Below are positions 18,863 through 28,212 of a stretch of 64,000 bases of DNA, piece after piece. Under the pieces are notes generated by a model. The model was not told the DNA's origin. It was given only the letters and a program-made list of their open reading frames with translations, and made no database searches. Positions within the stretch are counted from its first letter, which is position 1. Each line of letters starts with the position of its first letter. The position numbers and the translations under genes were made by a program. The DNA is from Deltaproteobacteria bacterium (GTDB lineage: Bacteria; Myxococcota_A; Polyangia; DRWM01; JAAZOP01): assembly GCA_016218815.1 (NCBI GenBank), contig JACRCX010000080.1:81475-145474 (forward strand), written 5' to 3'.

Positions 18863-20017
18863 GTGAAACAAGGCCGACAGGGACGAACGGGCAACGAGGG
18901 CGGCACCGGCCGGCCGACCAGCCGGCGTCGGTTCCTCGAGACGACGGCCGGAGCCGGCGCCGCCGCGCTGCTCGGCGCGGCCTGCGGTGGCGGCGGGGAA
19001 GACCCGCTGGACGCGGCCGACGGCGCCGGTGAGGCTCCGGGCGACGGCGCCGACGCGGCCGACGTCCCGGAGGCCGGGACCTTCGACGACATCCCGCAGG
19101 GACGGGTCGTCCTGGTGCGCGCCGCCACCCCGGCCGCCGCCGTCGCGCGCGGCATTGCGCTCATGAACGGCCTCACGTTCATCCGTCCCGGCCAGAAAGT
19201 CATGCTCAAGCCGAACATGACGGGCCCGATCCCGCCGCCCGACACGACGAGTTGCGCGGTCCTGGCCGAGCTGATTCGCCAGTGCAACGCGGCCGGCGCG
19301 GGCGAGGTGATCGTCGCCGAGCGCACCTTCGGACCGCTCCACACCGTCGACGTCTTCGACTGGCCGCTGTGCGACGAGGGGTCACGCAGCATGCGCGAGG
19401 TGGTCGAGGAGGCCGGGGCCGTGTTCCGGCCTCTCGACGACGAGCCGTGGGACGAGGTCAGCCCTGCGGGCGCCGTGGACTTCGACGAGCCGATCCTCGT
19501 GCCGCGCATCCTCACCGAGGTCGACCATCTGATCAACGTGCCGGCGCTCAAGACCCACAACATCGCCGTGTTCACGATGTCGCTCAAGAACTTCTTCGGT
19601 CTGGTCCACCCCGACACGCGCAACGGCATCGTGCACGGCGACCCGCGGAACGCGGACGATCCCGCACGCGAGAAGCGCATGTTCGCGCAGATGAACCTCT
19701 GCTTCCACCCGGTGCTGAACGTGATGGACGGCATCCTCGCCCGCACCACCGGCGGTCCGATGCCGCCCGGCGACGTGGCCGAGACGAACATGATCCTGCT
19801 CTCCAAGGACCGCGTCGCGCTCGACGCCGTCGGCCTCGCCGTCCTGCGGCACGTCGGGACGGAGTTCAACATCGAGAGCCGGCCCGTGTGGGAGCAGATC
19901 CAGCTGGCCGAAGCCGTCCGCGTCGGCATCGGCGTCGGCGGGCCCGACGAGGTCGAGCTGGTCGGCGAGGGGATCGACGAGCTGGCGGAGATCGAGGCCG
20001 AGCTGCGGGAGGTGTAG
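18863..20017 (+). CDS. DUF362-domain Tat lipoprotein
   Basis: This 384-residue protein has a twin-arginine signal (TSRRRFLETT) that runs into a lipobox (LLGAAC), so it is probably a Tat-exported lipoprotein. A Gly/Asp/Ala linker follows, then the DUF362 domain (VMLKPNMTG, INVPALKTHNIAVFTMSLKNFFGLV, LDAVGLAVLRHVG). The Lys-Thr-His and neighbouring residues are the conserved signature of that family, whose chemistry is unsettled. No ferredoxin motif is seen, unlike many DUF362 proteins. The GTG at 18863 has GGGAGG upstream. Only 3 nt separate its stop from the next gene, so the two lipoproteins are co-expressed. Confidence 0.85.
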   Translation: MKQGRQGRTGNEGGTGRPTSRRRFLETTAGAGAAALLGAACGGGGEDPLDAADGAGEAPGDGADAADVPEAGTFDDIPQGRVVLVRAATPAAAVARGIALMNGLTFIRPGQKVMLKPNMTGPIPPPDTTSCAVLAELIRQCNAAGAGEVIVAERTFGPLHTVDVFDWPLCDEGSRSMREVVEEAGAVFRPLDDEPWDEVSPAGAVDFDEPILVPRILTEVDHLINVPALKTHNIAVFTMSLKNFFGLVHPDTRNGIVHGDPRNADDPAREKRMFAQMNLCFHPVLNVMDGILARTTGGPMPPGDVAETNMILLSKDRVALDAVGLAVLRHVGTEFNIESRPVWEQIQLAEAVRVGIGVGGPDEVELVGEGIDELAEIEAELREV

Positions 20018-20020
20018 ACC

Positions 20021-22156
20021 GTGTCGGCCCGGGCAGCCTTGCGTGCCATGCTCGCCCTGCTGCTCCTCGCGTCTGCCGCCTGCGGCGACGGCGACGACAG
20101 CGGGCCCATCGATGGGGACGGCGGCCTCGACGTCGACGGCTCGGACGGCGCCGGTGACGCGGACGCTGATGCGGACGTCGCTCCGGACGGCGCCGGCGAC
20201 GCGGATGCCGACGGCGCGGACGGCGGCTCGGACGGCGACGCGGACGCGGACGCGGACGCCGACGCGGACGCCGACGCCGGACCGTACCTCGTCGGGCCCG
20301 CAGTCCTCGCGCTGCCGTACGCGCGGGTCGGCGAGTCCGCGCCGAACGCGCCGCTCGTCGTGCGGGCGTCGGACCCTGCCGCCGTGACCTTCGACGTCCC
20401 GGACGACTTCGCGGCAGGCGTCGAGGCACGTGGCGTCGATTCGATCACCCTGCGCGTGACGGCGACGTACCTCGGCCCCGGCCTGCGCGACGGGATCCTC
20501 ACCCTGCGCCAGGCCGGTTTCGTGCACGAGGTCCGCGTGGCGGCCGCGATCGGCGCCGCGGACCTGGACGAGCCGGCGTGGGACGACGACGTGCTCGGCG
20601 ACGAGGCGACGGTGCACCTGGCCAGCGCCCCGTTCCCGTACGCGTCGGCGCCGTGGACCGACGACCGCGTGCTGATCGTGGCGCCCTCGGGCCTGGCGGC
20701 GGACCGCCCTGTCGACGTCGTCCTGCACTATCACGGCTTCAACGCCCTTCTCGACCGTACGGTCCCCGCCCAACACCTCGTGGCGCAGTTCCTCGCCGCG
20801 GGGCGGAATGCGATCCTCGTCGTGCCGCAGGGCCCGGCCAACGCGCCCTCCGGCGACTTCGGAAAGCTGATGCTCGCGGGCGGCCCGCGTGCGCTGGTCG
20901 ATGACGTCGTGGCGCTTGCCTATCGCGACGCGATGCTGCCGTTCCCTGTCGTCGGCCGCGCCGTCCTGACCGAGCATTCCGGCGGCTACGTGGCCGTGGC
21001 GCGGGCTCTCGACGGCGGCGGGCTCGACGTAGCAGCCGTCCACCTCTTCGATGGGCTCTACGGCGAGGTATCGGCCTTCCAGGCGTGGGGCCGCTCCGGC
21101 GCCGTGTTCCGTTCCGACTACACCGCCTCGGGCGGGACGATGGCGAACAACCTCGACTTGGTGGACTACCTCGAGGGCGCCGGGGTCGCCGTCGATTCGG
21201 CGGGGCGCGACGCGGACCTGCGCGCCGGAAGGGTCAGCATCGTGTACACCGGGTTCTCGCACGACCAGTCGATCTGGGCCGAGCGGGTCTTCGAGCGCTG
21301 GCTGGCGACCAGCAGCCTGACGCCGTCGCCGGCGTCGCCCCCGGAGCTGGAGGGAATCCTGCCCGCCGGGGACGGTGCATCGGCGACGCTGCGCTGGCAC
21401 GATCCGGGCGCGCCGGCCGGGCGGAGCTGGGTCGTCGAGACGAGCGCGGACGGCGCGAGCTGGCGCGAGGTCGCGCGCGTCGCGACGCCGTCGGCGACGT
21501 TGACCGGGCACGGGCTGGTACGGGTCCGCGCGGCCGACGAAGCGTCGAGCGAGCTGTCGCGACCTTCGGACACCTACGCGTGGTGGGGCGACCGCTGGGT
21601 GGTCGTGGACGGCTTCGACCGGCACTACGGCGGGAGCTGGGATCGCCCGGAGCACGATTTCTGCGGGCGCGTGGCGACCGCGCTGGGCGATGCCTTTTGC
21701 ATCTCGAACGAGCAGGTGGCCGACGAGGGGCTGCCGGCCGGCATCGCCGGGGTATTCTGGCTGCTGGGCGACGAGAGCGTGGCCGACGTCACCTTCGATG
21801 CAGGGGAGCGTGCGGCGGTGATGGCGTGGGTCGGCGGGGGAGGGCGGCTGATCGTGTCGGGCTCGGAGGTGGGCTACGCCACCGACGCGGCGTTCCTCTC
21901 CGCCGAGCTGGGTGCCACCTACGTCGCCGACGACTCGGGGTCGTACTCGGTCCTCGGGTATCCGCTGGGCGTCGCCTACCCCGAGGACTACCCCGACGTG
22001 CTGGCCGGGGATCTCGTCGTCCTGACCTACGACAACGACCTCACGGCCGCGGTAGGCCGCGACGGCCGGGTGGTCGGCGCGGGGTTCGCGGTCGAGACGC
22101 TCGCGGACGACGGGCTGCTCGCGGTGGTCGGCGCGCTGCGGGGCTACGTGGAGTGA
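20021..22156 (+). CDS. Secreted lipoprotein with Asp-Ala linker and alpha/beta-hydrolase-like domain
   Basis: This 711-residue protein has a signal peptide with lipobox (LLASAAC). An acidic linker of Asp-Ala repeats (about residues 25-90, with an unbroken DA run near 72-86) follows. A domain at about 185-430 looks like an alpha/beta hydrolase or esterase (VDVVLHYHGFN, NAILVVPQGP, and TEHSGGYV at the nucleophile-elbow position). The segment near 445-510 (LRWHDPGAPAGRSWVVETSADG) looks fibronectin-like. The C-terminal 200 residues (YAWWGDRWVVVDGFDRHY, AGIAGVFWLLGDES) resemble a golvesin/GATase-like fold found at the end of some secreted hydrolases. The GTG start is 3 nt after the DUF362 gene. 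Substrate unknown. Confidence 0.82.
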   Translation: MSARAALRAMLALLLLASAACGDGDDSGPIDGDGGLDVDGSDGAGDADADADVAPDGAGDADADGADGGSDGDADADADADADADAGPYLVGPAVLALPYARVGESAPNAPLVVRASDPAAVTFDVPDDFAAGVEARGVDSITLRVTATYLGPGLRDGILTLRQAGFVHEVRVAAAIGAADLDEPAWDDDVLGDEATVHLASAPFPYASAPWTDDRVLIVAPSGLAADRPVDVVLHYHGFNALLDRTVPAQHLVAQFLAAGRNAILVVPQGPANAPSGDFGKLMLAGGPRALVDDVVALAYRDAMLPFPVVGRAVLTEHSGGYVAVARALDGGGLDVAAVHLFDGLYGEVSAFQAWGRSGAVFRSDYTASGGTMANNLDLVDYLEGAGVAVDSAGRDADLRAGRVSIVYTGFSHDQSIWAERVFERWLATSSLTPSPASPPELEGILPAGDGASATLRWHDPGAPAGRSWVVETSADGASWREVARVATPSATLTGHGLVRVRAADEASSELSRPSDTYAWWGDRWVVVDGFDRHYGGSWDRPEHDFCGRVATALGDAFCISNEQVADEGLPAGIAGVFWLLGDESVADVTFDAGERAAVMAWVGGGGRLIVSGSEVGYATDAAFLSAELGATYVADDSGSYSVLGYPLGVAYPEDYPDVLAGDLVVLTYDNDLTAAVGRDGRVVGAGFAVETLADDGLLAVVGALRGYVE
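20231..20280 (+). repeat. In-frame Asp-Ala coding tract (GAC GCN repeats)
   Basis: A 6-bp repeat (GACGCG/GACGCC) encodes alternating Asp-Ala inside the lipoprotein linker. Third-base variation keeps the peptide constant. Confidence 0.85.
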
Positions 22157-22176
22157 CGTCGTGACCGGGAAGCGGA

Positions 22177-22192
22177 GACCGTGTTTGCGGTC
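22177..22192. terminator. Weak hairpin between convergent genes
   Basis: GACCG-TGTTTG-CGGTC is a 5-bp hairpin in the 53-nt gap between convergent lipoprotein genes. There is no T-run, so intrinsic termination is only a possibility. Confidence 0.25.
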
Positions 22193-22209
22193 CTCATCCC
22201 GTCGCCGGC

Positions 22210-24744
22210 TCACCGGCGGTAGCGGAACGTTGCGGATTCCCCGAACGCCCACACGGAGCCTGGCGTGACACACGAGTTGGCAAGCGTGCTGGAGTAGTCC
22301 CCCGGGCGTTCGACCTGACTCCAGGACGAGCCGTCCCAGTGGAGCACGTGCTGGTCGGCCCGGTCGGGGAAGGCCCAGACGTCGTCGGGTGCGAGTGCGG
22401 CGACCGCCACGATGTCGTCCGTCACTCCGGACGAATGAACGGACCAATCGAGGCCGTCCCAGTGGACGATGGTGCCGACCTCGCCGACGGCCCAGACGTC
22501 GTTGCCGGCGGTTCCGTGGACGGCGAGGAGCCGTTCGTAGGTTCCCGTGACGCGGCGCGTCCAGGAAACGCCGTTCCAGTTGAGCGCCGCCCCGACGTTG
22601 CCGACGAGCCAGAGGTCGTCGCTGCGCGGGCCCCAGCAGTCGCGGAGTTCGCCGCCGAAGCCCGTCGAGTAGTAGGTCCAGCCGAGACCTCCCCAGCGGT
22701 AGACGTAGCCGCCCGCTCCGGTCACCCACACGTCGCTCCCCGACATGCCGCAGACCGTGTCGAGCGTCATCGAGCGTGGGGAGGTGACGGCGTTCCAGGT
22801 CGATCCGTCCCATCGGCGGACGGTGCCCGCCTCCCCGACGGCCCAGACGTCCATCGGGCTGACGGCCCAGACGTCGTGCAGGTAGTAGTCGGTGCCGACG
22901 TCGACGGCGCTCCACGCCGAGCCGTCCCAGTGGTGCGTGTCCCTGAACCCGCCCACGATCCAGATGTCGTCCTCCGCGATGCAGGCTGCGCCCCCGGCCG
23001 AGGTTCCGCCGAGCAGTCCGGAAACCCTCTCCCACGTCGTGCCGAGCCGGTGGAGAATGGCGCCGGCGTGGCCCACCGCCCACAGATCGGAATCGCTCGT
23101 GCCCCAGAGCGCCGCGGCGCCCCACACCGTCGGGTACGGCTGATCCTGCCACGTCGCCCCGTTCCACCGGCTCGAGATGTTCGGCGCGTGCGTGGTCCAG
23201 ATGTCGTCCGCCGCGAAGCCCCAGAAGTCGTAGGTGTAGGTGGTTCCTGTCGCGGCCGACCAGGACGATCCGTTCCAGAAGCGGAGGCCGGACGAGGTCG
23301 ACGCCCATGCCGACGCGGCGTCGTTGCCCCAGACCGTGGTCACCCAGCCGGTCGTTCCGCTCGGCACGGCCGACCAGGCCGAGCCGTTCCACCGCACGAT
23401 CGTCCCGGAATCGCCCACGGACCATACGTCGTTCGCCGTGTAGCCGTGCACGCCGGTGAGCTGTGCGGTGACGCGGCTGTCGTGCCGCACCCAGCTCGAC
23501 CCGTCCCAATGGACTGCCGTGCCGCGGGTGCCGACCGCCCAAACGTCCCCGGGAGCGAAGCCCCAGATCGCTTGCAGCGTCTCCGTCGTGACTCCGGTGA
23601 AATCGCTCCAGGCCGTGCCGTCCCAGTGCAGCAGGGTGCCCCAGTAGCCCACGACCCAGACGTCGTCAGGCCCGGCGGCCCAGACGCCGTTGAGATCGGC
23701 GGTGACCGGCACGGAGACACGCTCGAAGCCGGCCGCGGTGTGGTGGAGCAGCGTGCCGTCGCCGCCCGTGAGCCAGAAGTCGTCGCTGCTGATGCCGTGG
23801 ATCTCCGAGAAGTCGTCACCGAACGGGTACGGATTGGCCCAGCACCACGTCTGCTCGTCGGTCCGCGCGTCGCAGTCGTCGTCCTGGAGGTTGCACGTCT
23901 CGGGAGGGGGGCCGCAGTCTGCGATGCCCGGGGGGCCGCAGGTCGCCGAACAGACCCCGTTGCCGGAGGAGCCGCAAGCCGTGCGACAGGCGACGGTGGA
24001 TCCCGCCGCGCAAGGGAAGTCCTCGTCCGTCAGGCCGTCGCAGTCGTCGTCTGCGCCGTTGCACGATTCGGCGGTTGTGGGGCATTCCGCCGGGGAAGGA
24101 ATCTCGCACGCCGCCGTGCAGGGAGCCAGGCCCCGGCTGCCGCAGACGGTGACGCACGGGACCACGGCTCCGGCGGGGCAGGCGAATTCCTCGTCCGGCT
24201 CGTCGTCGCAATCGTCGTCCAGACCGTTGCACACCTCGGCCACAGGGATGCAGGGAGCGTCGGCCGAATCCTCGACATCGCCGACGTCGCCCCCACCGTC
24301 GGCATCGGCACCACTCTCGCCCTCATCGGTGGTGTCGGTCCCATCTTCACCGTCGTCGTCGGCATCTGCGTCGCCCTCGCCATCGTCGCCGGCCTCGACG
24401 TCGCTGCCGCCGCCGTCGTCGGCGTCGCCGGCGTCGCCGGTGACTTCGTCCGCGTCATTCGTCCCCGCGTCGTCCTCGGCGTCCCCGTCGGCGTCCGCAT
24501 CCGTGGCGTCGCAGGCGCAAGCTCCCCATCCGGTGCCGTCGCCGGCGCAGATCTGGATGCCCTCGACGCCGACCGCACACAAGCAGGACTGCGTGGCGCC
24601 GGGATCGCAGACCAGTGATCCCGAATCAGTACTGCAGGCGGCCGATGCGAACACCACCAAGCCGGCCAGGATCAGAGACGGGCGGGGGAGCAGATTGCGA
24701 CCCGCAAGCGACGCCGAAGCGACTCGAATGCACTCGTCCTTCAT
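22210..24744 (-). CDS. Lipoprotein with MopE-type metal-binding motifs and WD-like beta-propeller
   Basis: This 844-residue protein starts with a signal peptide and lipobox (VVFASAAC). An acidic Asp/Glu/Gly/Ala linker (about 78-165) follows, then three MopE-type repeats (EVCNGLDDDCDDEPDE, ESCNGADDDCDGLTDE, ETCNLQDDDCDARTDE) alternating with Cys-rich segments, thought to bind metal. The last about 540 residues hold roughly a dozen repeats of the form DVWAVGxxGTIxHWDGxxW, predicting one or two beta-propellers. The ATG at 24744 follows AGGAGG. It is convergent with the hydrolase lipoprotein. Such proteins are typical of Myxococcota and relatives; the ligand is unknown. Confidence 0.9.
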   Translation of the reverse strand: MKDECIRVASASLAGRNLLPRPSLILAGLVVFASAACSTDSGSLVCDPGATQSCLCAVGVEGIQICAGDGTGWGACACDATDADADGDAEDDAGTNDADEVTGDAGDADDGGGSDVEAGDDGEGDADADDDGEDGTDTTDEGESGADADGGGDVGDVEDSADAPCIPVAEVCNGLDDDCDDEPDEEFACPAGAVVPCVTVCGSRGLAPCTAACEIPSPAECPTTAESCNGADDDCDGLTDEDFPCAAGSTVACRTACGSSGNGVCSATCGPPGIADCGPPPETCNLQDDDCDARTDEQTWCWANPYPFGDDFSEIHGISSDDFWLTGGDGTLLHHTAAGFERVSVPVTADLNGVWAAGPDDVWVVGYWGTLLHWDGTAWSDFTGVTTETLQAIWGFAPGDVWAVGTRGTAVHWDGSSWVRHDSRVTAQLTGVHGYTANDVWSVGDSGTIVRWNGSAWSAVPSGTTGWVTTVWGNDAASAWASTSSGLRFWNGSSWSAATGTTYTYDFWGFAADDIWTTHAPNISSRWNGATWQDQPYPTVWGAAALWGTSDSDLWAVGHAGAILHRLGTTWERVSGLLGGTSAGGAACIAEDDIWIVGGFRDTHHWDGSAWSAVDVGTDYYLHDVWAVSPMDVWAVGEAGTVRRWDGSTWNAVTSPRSMTLDTVCGMSGSDVWVTGAGGYVYRWGGLGWTYYSTGFGGELRDCWGPRSDDLWLVGNVGAALNWNGVSWTRRVTGTYERLLAVHGTAGNDVWAVGEVGTIVHWDGLDWSVHSSGVTDDIVAVAALAPDDVWAFPDRADQHVLHWDGSSWSQVERPGDYSSTLANSCVTPGSVWAFGESATFRYRR

Positions 24745-24991
24745 CCCGGAACCTCCTGTCTCGCTGTCCGCAGGTCCAGGATGGACCGGAACAGGGGCAG
24801 GGTCAACCGCGACGGAGCGCGATGGTGCGCGAAGGAGGCAGTACGCAGTACATCATGGGGCTGCGCAGGTGGGGGGCCTACGCTCCGCCGCGCATGAGCC
24901 GACCGCTTGCCGGCGGCCCGGGCGGATCTTCCGGCGGATGCTCGGACGCCACATGGAGAACGCGCCCGTGAGCCCCGCGGTGCGCGCGGTC

Positions 24992-27900
24992 CTACGTCGA
25001 TCCGCCCTCATCGCCTTCCTCGCCCGCTGCCATCTCCGCTTGTCGCAGCACGAGCTCCACCCGGTCGACCTTGCGCGGGTAGCGCTTGATGACGGCTCGT
25101 TCGTCCGGGCGGAGCGCGTAGAGGTCGTCGACGTCGGCGTCTAGCTGGTCCCAGAGGGTGGCGAGGCTCATCCGCAGGCCATGCCCGACGCCCTCGCTGT
25201 CGGTCCCGCGGAGCTGCTCCTGGATCTTCTGGATCTGGTCCGCCAAGCCGCAGAGGTTCGCCGCCGCGGCGTCCGTCAACCGCTTCCACGGGAAGGGCAC
25301 CAGCTCCGCGTACTGGCGGTTGAACTTCCGCCAGCCGGCGTCGTTGAGCCCGGCCTTCAAACGGCCCAGCGCGCTGAACGTGGTGGAGTTGATGACGGCT
25401 GCGATCGCGATCAGATTCTCCCTCGAGGCCGGCAGGGCGAGCGAATTGACGTTGACGTTGTCCTGGTACACGTCGCCGACTTCGTCGACCGCCGCGACGG
25501 TGTCCTCGATCGTCATCGGGAACAGCACCTTCGGCCGGGTCTGGGCGACGAGATTCTGGGGGCGGGTATACAGGTGCCAGCAGTCAGGTCCGTCCGGGAC
25601 CTCCACCGCCTCCTTCAACGCTCGTTTGTGGCCGTCGAGGTACGCGGCCGTACGCGGGAAGCGACTCTTGAATTCGTGCCAGCGGATCTCGGCAAAGCCG
25701 TCGTCGTTGACGTCGTAGGGGAAGATCACGAACGCGTCCGAGTTGTCGCGGCGGAAGGGGAAGAAGCCGCGGTTGCGGCAGAGGGGACGCAACGCCTTCC
25801 GCTCGAGCAGGACCTCTTCGCCGTCCGCGTTGCGTCCGCGGACCGTCGACCGGGTCACGGCCAGTGGCTGGAACTGGTAGAGGCGGCCGTACAGCGTCTG
25901 GAGGCCGACCGAGATCTTCACGTCGGGGATGTCGGCGATCGTTCCGTGCCGCTCGGCAAGCGCCCGGTGGACCGCCAGGAGATCCGGCTGGTCGAAACTC
26001 CAGACGTTGTCGTCCAGGTCGGCCGCGCGAAGCTCGGCCTCCAGGCAGGGTCGCGCGCCTTCCGCGGACGCCCGATCGGCGTACGTGCTGCACAAGATCG
26101 TGGGCGAACCCTGCTGCAACACCAGAATGGCGGTGTAGGTCGTGCGGCCCGGGAAGACCTGGAGGTCGGAAAAATCCTCGACGCGCTCGATCAGCTTGCT
26201 CTTGCGCAGCCAACGACGCGCGGCTTCGCCGTAGTCCGTCTTGAAGAAGCGGTTCTGAATGATGAAGCCGAGACGCCCGTCGGGGCGGAGCAGCTTCACC
26301 GCGCGCTCCATGAACGGGATCGAGATGTCGGTCTTGCCCTCGCGCGCCGTCTCGTAGACCCCGGCGTCCTTGAGGTAGCGGTACAGACCGGGAGACCACT
26401 CGCGGTAACGCTTGACCTCGATGTACGGCGGATTGCCGACGACCGCATGGAATCCGCCGTCGCGCATCACCTGGCCGAAGCCGAGCAAATCGGCCTGCCA
26501 ATCGAACGGCATCACCTCGCGGAGCAGTTCCTCGCCGCCCTTGAGCTTGCGTACGAAGTCGGGACCGACCAGCGAGTTGCCATGCTTGATGTTGCGGCCG
26601 ATCCCCGCGAGCAGCTCGGTGTGCTCCGTCGAAATATCGCGCGCCACGCCGGAGACGTAGCGCAGCGCGAGGGACATGCGCGCGATCTCCACGGCCTCCG
26701 GGTCGATGTCCACGCCGTGGAGACAACGCGTGATGATCGTGCGCGCGGTGGATGGTCGCAGCCGGACTCCCTCCGCTTCGGCGATGACGAATTCATCGCG
26801 CCGGGCCGCCTCGGGGTGGGCTGCACACCAGGCGAGGATCGCGCGCTCGAGATGGTCGAACGCCCCGAGCAGGAAGCTGCCGCTGCCGCATGCGGGGTCG
26901 AGAATGCGCAGCTCCAGGATCTGCTCGGGCGAAAGGCCCTCGGTGAGCGGGCCCAGCGTGCGATGGACGACGCGCTGCACGATCCACGAGGGCGTGTACA
27001 CGGCGCCCTTGGTCCGCTGGTATTCGGGCTTGAACGTGTCCTTCACGTCCGCACCCACGACGACCAGCTTCTTGCCCAGGTAGCGCTCGTAGATGCCGCC
27101 CAACAGCTCGATAGGGATGAAGTCGAAGAGGTACGGTTGCGGGAAGTACAGCCGTCCGATGATCTGGACGAAGACCTTGCCCTTGAGCCACCACTCCCGC
27201 ATCAGTCCTTCGACACCCGTCGGATCGTCCCGCTCGTCCAGCGGGAACAGGATGCCGTCGTAGATGCGGCGATAGCGGGTCTCGTGCATCTCCATGAACG
27301 CCGGCCAGAACCCCAGCTCGGCGTACGCCATGCCGCGCAGCGTGCCGAATTCCTCCAGATCGAGGTCCTCGCAGAAGCGGAGGAAGATGATGCGATCGAG
27401 GATCCGCTGAGCCGCCGCCGACAGCATCTCCGGATCCCGCACCTTCCCGTGCCGCCGGATGGTCTTGGCCAGCTCCCGGCGCCACTCCGACAGGTCTTCC
27501 TCGAAGCGTTCATCGAGGGTCTGGCTGCCGCGGGGGCGCTCGTCTTCCGGGTGGCGCCGCTGCAGCGAGCCGGCGAGGATCGCGTCCCGGGAGAAGTGGT
27601 CCCAGAGCAGGTCGAAGTTCTCGAGGTAGTCGGTCCAGCGCAGGTAGGTCACCCGCGCCACGTCGGCCTCCTCGTCGGCTCCAGGCGGGACCCGGCAGTC
27701 GTAGATCGCAAGCTCCTCGAAGTCGAACACGTAGCTGACGAGGAACCCCGAGCACCAGCCGCACAGGCGGAGCTGGTACGAGGCATTCATGTCGTTCTCG
27801 ATGTCCACGTCGAAGCGCTTGGCTTCGATGTAGAGGATGCGCCGGCCGTCCGGGTACACGAGCGCGTAGTCGGGTCTGCGGTGCCGCGTGCCGGCACTTT

Positions 27901-28114
27901 CCAGACGCGCGGCTTCCCGGCCGGAGATCGTGTACTCCTGGACCACCTGCCTCGGATCGGCCGGATTCCAGCCGAAGATCGCGAGGAAGCGCTCGATCCA
28001 GGTGCGCGCCGTCGCCTGGGCGAGACCGCCCAGGCCCGCGCCGTTCTTCAGCTCGGCGAACTCACCGAGCAACGCCGCGAGTCGCTCCCGAGCGCTCCGC
28101 TTGGCATCGACCAT
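24992..28114 (-). CDS. Type IIG restriction-modification enzyme (Eco57I/BREX PglX-like architecture)
   Basis: This 1040-residue single chain combines nuclease, DNA adenine methyltransferase and target recognition. An N-terminal PD-(D/E)xK nuclease is visible as RPDYALVYPDG then ILYIEAKR (D82, E97, K99). Methyltransferase motif I is DPACGSGSFLLGAF (406-419) and motif IV is NPPYIEVKR (561-569), typical of gamma-class N6-adenine enzymes. A TaqI-type specificity region fills the C-terminal third. The intact nuclease motif argues against a pure methylase. No other defence gene (BREX, DISARM, helicase) is adjacent, so a stand-alone type IIG system is the better reading. The target sequence cannot be predicted here. 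Confidence 0.9.
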   Translation of the reverse strand: MVDAKRSARERLAALLGEFAELKNGAGLGGLAQATARTWIERFLAIFGWNPADPRQVVQEYTISGREAARLESAGTRHRRPDYALVYPDGRRILYIEAKRFDVDIENDMNASYQLRLCGWCSGFLVSYVFDFEELAIYDCRVPPGADEEADVARVTYLRWTDYLENFDLLWDHFSRDAILAGSLQRRHPEDERPRGSQTLDERFEEDLSEWRRELAKTIRRHGKVRDPEMLSAAAQRILDRIIFLRFCEDLDLEEFGTLRGMAYAELGFWPAFMEMHETRYRRIYDGILFPLDERDDPTGVEGLMREWWLKGKVFVQIIGRLYFPQPYLFDFIPIELLGGIYERYLGKKLVVVGADVKDTFKPEYQRTKGAVYTPSWIVQRVVHRTLGPLTEGLSPEQILELRILDPACGSGSFLLGAFDHLERAILAWCAAHPEAARRDEFVIAEAEGVRLRPSTARTIITRCLHGVDIDPEAVEIARMSLALRYVSGVARDISTEHTELLAGIGRNIKHGNSLVGPDFVRKLKGGEELLREVMPFDWQADLLGFGQVMRDGGFHAVVGNPPYIEVKRYREWSPGLYRYLKDAGVYETAREGKTDISIPFMERAVKLLRPDGRLGFIIQNRFFKTDYGEAARRWLRKSKLIERVEDFSDLQVFPGRTTYTAILVLQQGSPTILCSTYADRASAEGARPCLEAELRAADLDDNVWSFDQPDLLAVHRALAERHGTIADIPDVKISVGLQTLYGRLYQFQPLAVTRSTVRGRNADGEEVLLERKALRPLCRNRGFFPFRRDNSDAFVIFPYDVNDDGFAEIRWHEFKSRFPRTAAYLDGHKRALKEAVEVPDGPDCWHLYTRPQNLVAQTRPKVLFPMTIEDTVAAVDEVGDVYQDNVNVNSLALPASRENLIAIAAVINSTTFSALGRLKAGLNDAGWRKFNRQYAELVPFPWKRLTDAAAANLCGLADQIQKIQEQLRGTDSEGVGHGLRMSLATLWDQLDADVDDLYALRPDERAVIKRYPRKVDRVELVLRQAEMAAGEEGDEGGST

Positions 28115-28212
28115 CGCCGGAAACTTGCGCGCTCAGGTCGCGCCGGGCAAGGATGTCGCGCGACACGCGTTCGCGGCGCCGTGGCGTGCTCCCGACGAGC
28201 GGGAAGACGCCG

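Noticed and set aside
19382..23542. 1386-codon minus-strand open frame
   Set aside because: Runs antisense through the DUF362 and hydrolase lipoprotein genes and out of frame through the beta-propeller gene; low-complexity Arg/Asp/His sequence.
24992..28114. BREX PglX methylase
   Set aside because: Architecture is similar, but a PD-(D/E)xK nuclease is present at the N-terminus and no other BREX gene is in the window.
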